From Gymnopus androsaceus JB14 (taxonomy: Eukaryota; Basidiomycota; Agaricomycetes; Agaricales; Omphalotaceae), in contig ML769399.1 in the NCBI GenBank assembly GCA_009733575.1, forward strand, positions 33,537 through 97,536: a DNA stretch of 64,000 nucleotides. The letters run 5' to 3'. The translations under genes were made by a program, and so were the position numbers. The notes under the pieces are model-generated. The model was not told where the DNA came from. It did no database searches and worked only from the letters and a program-made list of their open reading frames with translations. Position 1 is the stretch's first letter. Each line of letters starts with the position of its first letter. Of this stretch, positions 57,251 to 64,000 are shown piece after piece.

Positions 57251-58260
57251 TGTCCACTCCGACTAATCGTAGACGTAGACAGCAATCATATTCTTTTGCA
57301 ATCGACTAGGACTTGCAAATCTTGCCGGTGTGGACACGTCATGCATCACGTTAATCGCTTCACGGTTTTCTTTCTTCGCGATGGTCTTTATTCTTTTCTC
57401 ACTCATTTCAGTTCCAATGAACGTAGCCGAAAGCTCCAGCTCACAATCCGGCACAGAATCAGAGCAAGAAAAGAGCCTTCAATGCTCGGTTCAGGATAAT
57501 CAACCCGTTTCGTGCCTGATATCATGACGAAAGTTTAGGGAAAAGGTGCGTGCTAGACTTCTGAAACGATACATAATCTGATTTTGTATTCGATACCACA
57601 GCAAAAAGCGGCGAACAATCTCGAAACTCTCTCAAAAAAGAGGTGCAAGGAAAATCGGAAGATCGATACTACTACTACGACTGCTACGACTAGCTATTCT
57701 CCCGGCTCTCTGACCATGCCTATTGCTTCAACGTCAACACTACAGCATTCCCTTCTGAAATCACCTCAAATTCAATTCGCAATCTGCCCGCGCCACTTTA
57801 TCCAGAACACCTTGCCATTTGAAGACAGTAACTGCATTGACCTTCACTCTGCGCCATCGCTAACATCATCATTGTCAGCAATTCCTCTCATTCAGTCCCT
57901 CAAACGGTCCCACCTTCTTCAGCGGCGCTCACCAGTACTGTGAAAGCAATTAGAAGATTACAGGACGGTACGTCTGCGTTACCATACTTGTTTCTCCAGT
58001 ATGCTGACTAGTCCCAGAATCTTATTTGCTGCGGAGTATCTCAAAACTCACGAAGTCACCACCGCTGAATTCACTGCAATATGGAAGGATGTTCCGAAGA
58101 CAATGAAAGATGTACGTTTACGCGGTTTTTTTGGTTTTGCACTTAATCTGAATTTCACGCAGATATATGTATGAGACACAAGCGAGAAAATTGAAGAAGG
58201 TTCGTAATGTTATCTCGTCGCAACTTTTCTTGAACTCACAAGTTACTGTTCAATACAGAA
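57251..58260 (+). pseudogene. possible HMG-box-like gene or gene relic
   Basis: Around 58016-58200, split by introns near 57969-58012 and 58111-58160, a frame reads RPRILFAAEYLKTHEVTTAE, FTAIWKDVPKTMKD and then QARKLKKV. The spacing of aromatic, Trp and basic residues resembles the three helices of an HMG box. Upstream candidate exons (MSTPTNR..., PPSSAALTSTVKAI) are Ser/Pro-rich, but I could not build a full frame, and no good start-to-stop model emerges. A near-identical copy lies at 62619-63640. Confidence 0.35.
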
Positions 58261-58541
58261 CGCGAACAAGACGACTGGGAATCCCACGAATGGTATCGGT
58301 AGCCGTGACAACAGTGTTTCTGGCGGCGCGGGGGCTATGGGAGACAGCAGAGAGCGGTGAACGGGGCAGAAGGAGGGGCAGGGAAGGGTGGCAGGAGGCG
58401 GTTATTAGACCATATCAGACCATACCAGATTCATTCACTTATTTCCAGATGTTCTCGGATACATATGTACACCATATTAATACATTCGGTATCTACTCAG
58501 AAAAGTTCGGACCACTTCAGAAATTGGTGCAGGATCTGAGT

Positions 58542-59266
58542 GAATTTGGCACGGGTTCCGAAACTTGTTCGGAACTCAGTTTTTCTCAGATGATCTCGGA
58601 CCATTTCGCTGTAGGTCTTCACTGGGCTTGAGGGCTAATAATTCGAGTCCTTTAATTTGAACCACCACCTTTCACATTTTCAGCACATTTCTATACTACC
58701 ATTCTCGATGACTCTTCCCTCTGACTCCAAAACCGAGCCCCGAGTCGACTCTGAGTCGCAAACTATGCATGTATAAATATCCGTTAACAAGGACTCGGAG
58801 ACCATATTCAATATCTTGTAATAGCATTTTCACTACTCCTTTTCACAAAAATAGTGTTGCTCGATGGCTCATTCGGAAGCTGGGCTGGAGTCGTTGTACG
58901 AATCATCACAGTGCATGTGTTTGGAAGCGCTCTTCGAAACTCGGAAACGCCTACTTCAACACCTAGCTTTCATATCCTTTGGCTTATATTTATATGGTGG
59001 AATTTGTATGTGCATCCAATATCATCACTCGATACTCAAATCTCACTCTACCTAAATATGTAGCCATGGTCACGGGCTTACAGTGAATTTGCATGATTTC
59101 GAGATCTGCACGATGAAGGAAGGCGTTTGACGAGACGAGACGGAGTTGGACCAAAACTTACCGGAAACTGCCCTGAACAGAATGAGTCAAGTCTCTTGTA
59201 AAAGGAGTTCCACGAGGCTTGTTTGAAGGAGAGTAGATCTCGTAGTGAAAGTAAAGCCCATTGAGG
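58542..59266 (+). repeat. 725-bp direct repeat, copy 1
   Basis: Begins GAATTTGGCACGGGTTCCGA and ends GCCCATTGAGG. Copy 2 is at 61356-62078 and the start of copy 3 at 63920-64000. Copies 1 and 2 differ by a few single-base indels and substitutions. They flank repeat B as direct repeats but lack TG...CA ends. Confidence 0.85.
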
Positions 59267-59739
59267 TGGGAAAGGCTATTCATTGGTGGTCTGTGGAGTA
59301 TTCGGCAAGTCTTTAAAGATCTACCAGTACCTACCTAAAACGTGTCGAAAGCAAACGTTCCCCTTTTTGTGCGATTGGATTCAAACCTTACCAAACCGTA
59401 CTGTTACCCCAAACCAAGTAAGAGCTTCGAAGAAAAATTCAACCGTCAGACGATCAAAATGACAAAAGGTAGGAGGAGAGCTTGGTGGGGAGAATTTTTC
59501 CATGTCAAAAGTATGCCGTTTGTTACTGCAAACGAATTTCAGCAGCAGATTGCACCACAGTCGAGGGCAACTTTTCCTCCGAGCTACACATATGTGAGAA
59601 AGCTTAGAAATAAAGAGTACAATATGCAAGGGTGCGTGGGTCGACATTTTGGAATCATGGAAGCACTATACAAGTTGAAAACATTAGCCTAAATGCGTAT
59701 CGTGCTTCCCAACACTCTCTGCCAGAGCCTATGTACAGA

Positions 59740-61190
59740 TATTATTACTCCCTTCCGCCTCTGAGCAACCAGAAGTAGTCATAATCAAACACCATGAATC
59801 CTCCACTTCTCTCGTCGGATCTCGCAATGGCGGTGCTACATTCATCCCTCCCGGGGCCTGCGCTTTAGGCGAAATGTACAATACCGGCACCCAAGTACAT
59901 GCATGGCTGGTGAGACTGAAAAATTCGAGGCAGTCAGTCGGTGAGGATTGTGCAGTGAGATGGGTACTGTTGAAACTCAGTCAATTACTCAGATTTCGAG
60001 AGATGGGGGTAGAAATGGGACGTACGATAAAAGGTCAATTAAGGACTGGACGAATGAAGGTCCAATGAAACCGGTCCATCTCAAATGAGTGACATTCCCG
60101 ATGCGGGTGGACGAAGGAGGCTCGTAGACTGCGACGAATGGATCGATCCGGTCGTTAGCTTTGAGCCTAACAGTTTTCGGAGTTAGTATTTTGTGGCCCA
60201 AGAACAGTAAACTATCCTCTTGCCTTGTTGCACCCAATCCCGCCATACCAACCCACTCAAATAGACCTTCCATCGCCTCACACCAGTCTTCTTCCTCCAC
60301 CTCTTGCTTTGTTGACAGCGTGCTTAAACTGTTTCGAAAGGATTCGTAGGTTGATCTTCTATGAGATTTCCGAAAGCTTTTTCGAGACCTGATGGAGATA
60401 GTTGAGAGACGCACGAATGGATAAAATGGCATTACATACCTTCGCCAGACCCCGAAAAGACAAGAACATTCCATAGCGGCGAACCCACTTCCCGAGCTCT
60501 TCGTTCCTCCCATCTCTTCAACGCAAGCTCTCTATGTGCTCAAACTTTTGCTCGCTTCAGCGTCCGTGGCGTACAATGGAATGGAGATTACTGTACTAAA
60601 CGGGTTGTTAATCAGTAATCCAATCTCCACGAAAAAAAAAGTCACGACTAAGAAAAAAAGGAAAGAAAAACACACCTTGTCGCCTTGTTTCATCTTTCCT
60701 TTCCCAAAAGCAAAGCGTTTACCCACTAAACCCAGCGCGTTGTAGGTGTCTTTACAGACTGAAAGTGTCAAGATGCCTCGATGGTCAATGCACCAGATAT
60801 CGGACCAGAACCAGCACTCAAGAGGGACAGTCCATGAAAAGCAGGGTTAGAGAGTAGGAGACGAGAGATTATCATTGAAAATACCGTTGTTTAGCAAAGC
60901 TCACGCTAGACTCGGCTGGAAAGAGAGACTTGTCTTTTCATGTATTGCGGAGCCTTTCAAGGACGTTTCTGAAAGATTCATTGGATGGAAAGATCAAGTC
61001 AAGCTATTTGAGTGAGAAAAGTGTAAGTCGAATGTTGGAATGGAAGACAGAAAGGTTTTCACGTTCTTGCTGTGTAAAAGGATGAGAGCGAGCTTGATTC
61101 TTGAATCGGCACTCGCGGTTCGTTCGAGTCTGAGTCATGGACGAACGTTGAACCATTGCTATCCCTCCAATTTTTTTTACGGTACACATT
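59740..61190 (-). pseudogene. RNase P/MRP subunit RPP40 copy, in repeat B
   Basis: RPP40 is a protein subunit of nuclear RNase P and RNase MRP. On the minus strand in order: SHPFTQQERENLSVFHSNIR (about 61085), a degenerate stretch, GILTLSVCKDTYNALGLVGK (about 60760), ALKRWEERRAREVGSPLWNV (about 60500), EDWCEAMEGLFEWVGMAGLG (about 60270), LKANDRIDPFVAVYEPPSST with NVTHLRWTGFIGPSFVQSLI (about 60110), and a C-terminal APPLRDPTREVEDSWCLIM (about 59800). Several joins lack clean splice sites and stops intervene (after SLST, around 60880), so this copy looks decayed, though less than the copy at 50815-51839. An intact RPP40 gene is expected elsewhere in the genome. Confidence 0.6.
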
Positions 61191-61355
61191 CATTATAACC
61201 TCCTAAATATATCTCTCCATTCATAACTGCTCCATCTACAATATTTATTGAGAAAATGGCTGACGCAAGTTCTTGCACTTTCTCAACTGTGGGCAACTTT
61301 TAGCTTGCATGCGAATAATCCAAAGTGTTTGGGCCTCAGGTACGTTCCGAACGTC

Positions 61356-62078
61356 GAATTTGGCACGGGTTCCGAAACTTGTTCGGAACTCAGTTTTTCT
61401 CAGATGATCTCGGACCATTTCGCTGTAGGTCTTCACTGGGCTTGAGGGCTAATAATTCGAGTCCTTTAATTTGAACCACCACCTTTCACATTTTCAGCAC
61501 ATTTCTATACTACCATTCTCGATGACTCTTCCCTCTGACTCCAAAACCGAGCCCCGAGTCGACTCTGAGTCGCAAACTATGCATGTATAAATATCCGTTA
61601 ACAAGGACTCGGAGACCATATTCAATATCTTGTAATAGCATTTTCACTACTCCTTTTCACAAAAATAGTGTTGCTCGATGGCTCATTGGAAGCTGGGCTG
61701 GAGTCGTTGTACGAATCATCACAGTGCATGGTTTGGAAGCGCTCTTCGAAACTCGGAAACGCCTACTTCAACACCTAGCTTTCATATCCTTTGGCTTATA
61801 TTTATATGGTGGAATTTGTATGTGCATCCAATAATCATCTCGATACTCAAATCTCCTCTACCTAAATATGTAGCCATGGTCACGGGCTTACAGTGAATTT
61901 GCATGATTTCGAGATCTGCACGATGAAGGAAGGCGTTTGACGAGACGAGACGGAGTTGGACCAAAACTTACCGGAAACTGCCCTGAACAGAATGAGTCAA
62001 GTCTCTTGTAAAAGGAGTTCCACGAGGCTTGTTTGAAGGAAGAGTAGATCTCGTAGTGAAAGTAAAGCCCCATTGAGG
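61356..62078 (+). repeat. 725-bp direct repeat, copy 2
   Basis: Same sequence as 58542-59266 with small differences (723 bp). Its right end abuts the start of the second duplication unit at 62082, so the copied promoter piece points into it. A minus frame MGLYFHYEIYSSFKQASWNS starts here at 62073. Confidence 0.85.
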
Positions 62079-62081
62079 GGT

Positions 62082-64000
62082 CATTTCACAACCAGACAGT
62101 AAGGGTGGTTTGGGCGGAATGAATGATGAAACTGGCACGGTGGCACCCTTATATACAGAGCTACGGAACCATCAGGCCCGAGCTCTACATATTTAAATTG
62201 CAATGTGCATTCAACGTGCATCAGCCAAAAATAAAGTTCGGCAGCTGAGCTTACAATTGATTACACTTCCCATTTGTACTAGCCCTATCAGCAAACAGCA
62301 CCGCCAAGTCTCAACCTCGTTATTCCATGTCTTGATGTGGCTGATGAGCTGAGCAATGGCGCCTTTACTACACTTGGAATTCATTTCGTGATAACTCCAG
62401 AAAGTATCATAAACTTGACGAAGATCAAAAAGAGAGACTCGAGACTGACCGGCCGGCTGCTGGCCTTGAGCTTGAGGCCCAGTGAAAACCCACACTGAGT
62501 TGGTCTGAGAAAATACGGGTCAAACCGAAAGTATCCGAGAATGGAATGGATGAAACGGAGTGAACTGCTGTTATTGCTAAACGTGATACTTTTGGCACAG
62601 ACAAAATCGTGGAATTTATGTCCACTCCGACTAATCGTAGACGTAGACAGCAATCATATTCTTTTGCAATCGACTAGGACTTGCAAATCTTGCCGGTGTG
62701 GACACGTCATGCATCACGTTAATCGCTTCACGGTTTTCTTTCTTCGCGATGGTCTTTATTCTTTTCTCACTCATTTCAGTTCCAATGAACGTAGGCGAAA
62801 GCTCCAGCTCACAATCCGGCACAGAATCAGAGCAAGAAAAGAGCCTTCAATGCTCGGTTCAGGATAATCAACCCGTTTCGTGCCTGATATCATGACGAAA
62901 GTTTAGGGAAAAGGTGCGTGCTAGACTTCTGAAACGATACATAATCTGATTTTGTATTCGATATAGTTCTCCACAGCAAAAAAGCGGCGAACAATCTCGA
63001 AACTCTCTCAAAAAAGAGGTGCAAGAAAAATCGGAAGATCGACACTACTACTACGACTGCTACGACTAGCTATTCTCCCGGCTCTCTGACCATGCCTATT
63101 GCTTCAACGTCAACACTACAGCATTCCCTTCTGAAATCACCTCAAATTCAATTCGCAATCTGCCCGCGCCACTTTATCCAGAACATCTTGCCATTTGAAG
63201 ACAGTAACTGCATTGACCTTCACTCTGCGCCATCGCTAACATCATCATTGTCAGCAATTCCTCTCATTCAGTCCCTCAAACGGTCCCACCTTCTTCAGCG
63301 GCGCTCACCAGTACTGTGAAAGCAATTAGAAGATTACAGGACGGTACGTCTGCGTTACCATACTTGTTTCTCCAGTATGCTGACTAGTCCCAGAATCTTA
63401 TTTGCTGCGGAGTATCTCAAAACTCACGAAGTCACCACCGCCGAATTCACTGCAATATGGAAGGATGTTCCGAAGACAATGAAAGATGTACGTTTACGCG
63501 GTTTTTTTGGTTTTGCACTTAATCTGAATTTCACGCAGGTATATGTATGAGACACAAGCGAGAAAATTGAAGAAGGTTCGTAATGTTATCTCGTCGCAAC
63601 TTTTCTTGAACTCACAAGTTACTGTTCAATACAGAACGCGAACAAGACGACTGGGAATCCCGCGAATGGTACCGGTAGCCGTGACAACAGTGTTTCTGGC
63701 GGCGCGGGGGCTATGGGAGACAGCAGAGAGTGGTGAACGGGGCAGAAGGAGGGGCAGGGAAGTGTGGCAGGAGGCGGTTATTAGACCATATCAGACCATA
63801 CCAGATTCATTCACTTATTTCCAGATGTTCTCGGATACATATGTACACCATATTAATACATTCGGTATCTACTCAGAAAAGTTCGGACCACTTCAGAAAT
63901 TGGTGCAGGATCTGAGTGTGAATTTGGCACGGGTTCCGAAACTTGTTCGGAACTCAGTTTTTCTCAGATGATCTCGGACCATTTCGCTGTAGGTCTTCCA
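62082..64000 (+). repeat. second unit of the 5.37-kb duplication, truncated by the window
   Basis: Matches 56714-58620 base for base apart from scattered substitutions and small indels (for example an 8-10 bp difference near 62960 and a GT insertion near 63918). It holds the duplicated TATA box (62149-62155), the second HMG-like relic (62619-63640) and the start of direct-repeat copy 3 (63920). Confidence 0.9.

Larger units (their letters stand above)
56714..62081 (+). repeat. 5368-bp tandem duplication, first unit
   Basis: The sequence starting CATTTCACAACCAGACAG at 56714 recurs at 62082 and stays near-identical to the window end. The unit contains a promoter/leader piece, a possible HMG-box gene, a 725-bp direct repeat, the RPP40-bearing repeat B and a second copy of the direct repeat. 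The second unit (62082 onward) is truncated by the window. Confidence 0.85.

Noticed and set aside
58542..62078. Autonomous LTR retrotransposon
   Set aside because: No gag, protease, reverse transcriptase or integrase is present, and the repeat ends lack TG/CA.

Overview
The window is nuclear DNA of a filamentous basidiomycete, most likely an Agaricomycete. The evidence is dense protein-coding genes split by many 45-65 nt GT-AG introns, TATA-type promoters, and typical families: GH5_9 exo-beta-1,3-glucanase with a membrane anchor, F-box/LRR proteins with a basidiomycete-style F-box, a TEA-domain regulator, a 7TM DUF7702-like protein and an NB-ARC/TPR STAND protein. There is no sign of a bacterial or organellar origin. 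Species cannot be named from the sequence.

Layout. 0-16 kb: a broken coding fragment, an acidic low-complexity protein, a GH5_9 glucanase, a TEA transcription factor, an unknown gene and a neutral ceramidase. 16-29 kb: an acidic protein, a 7TM protein, a secondary-metabolism-type O-methyltransferase, a SAMHD1-like dNTP hydrolase, an Arg-rich coiled-coil protein, a C2H2 zinc-finger protein and a HAL2/MET22 bisphosphate nucleotidase. 30-44 kb: two tandem F-box genes, a GST, an ICMT-like prenylcysteine methyltransferase and a HUL5/UBE3C HECT ubiquitin ligase. 45-48 kb: two tandem small secreted GPI-type proteins and a truncated tRNA-Val. 48-64 kb: a repeat-rich block. It holds three MITE-like elements, a 57-bp-armed hairpin, two decayed copies of an RNase P subunit RPP40 gene inside a dispersed repeat, a fungal NLR-like gene (NB-ARC plus 14 near-identical TPRs), and a 5.37 kb tandem duplication that runs off the window end.

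The most interesting locus is the NLR-like gene at 52838-56644. Ahead of its normal NB-ARC domain it carries a second, degenerate NB-ARC-like domain with no Walker A loop. Its TPR units are almost identical at DNA level. A duplication breakpoint falls in its 5' UTR, so its promoter is copied 5.37 kb away without the gene.

Two properties cut across the window. First, many otherwise well-conserved genes (ceramidase, SAMHD1, HAL2, TEA, zinc finger, GH5, F-box 2) are interrupted by 1-nt shifts, mostly at short homopolymers. The F-box pair shows this directly, with AAA in one copy and AA in the other. This looks more like assembly indel error than mass pseudogenisation, but cannot be settled here. 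Second, the block from about 48.3 to 56.7 kb is visibly CpG-poor, and pairwise comparison of its repeat with the 58.6-61.4 kb copy shows many CG-to-TG/CA changes, as expected from cytosine methylation and deamination of repeats.
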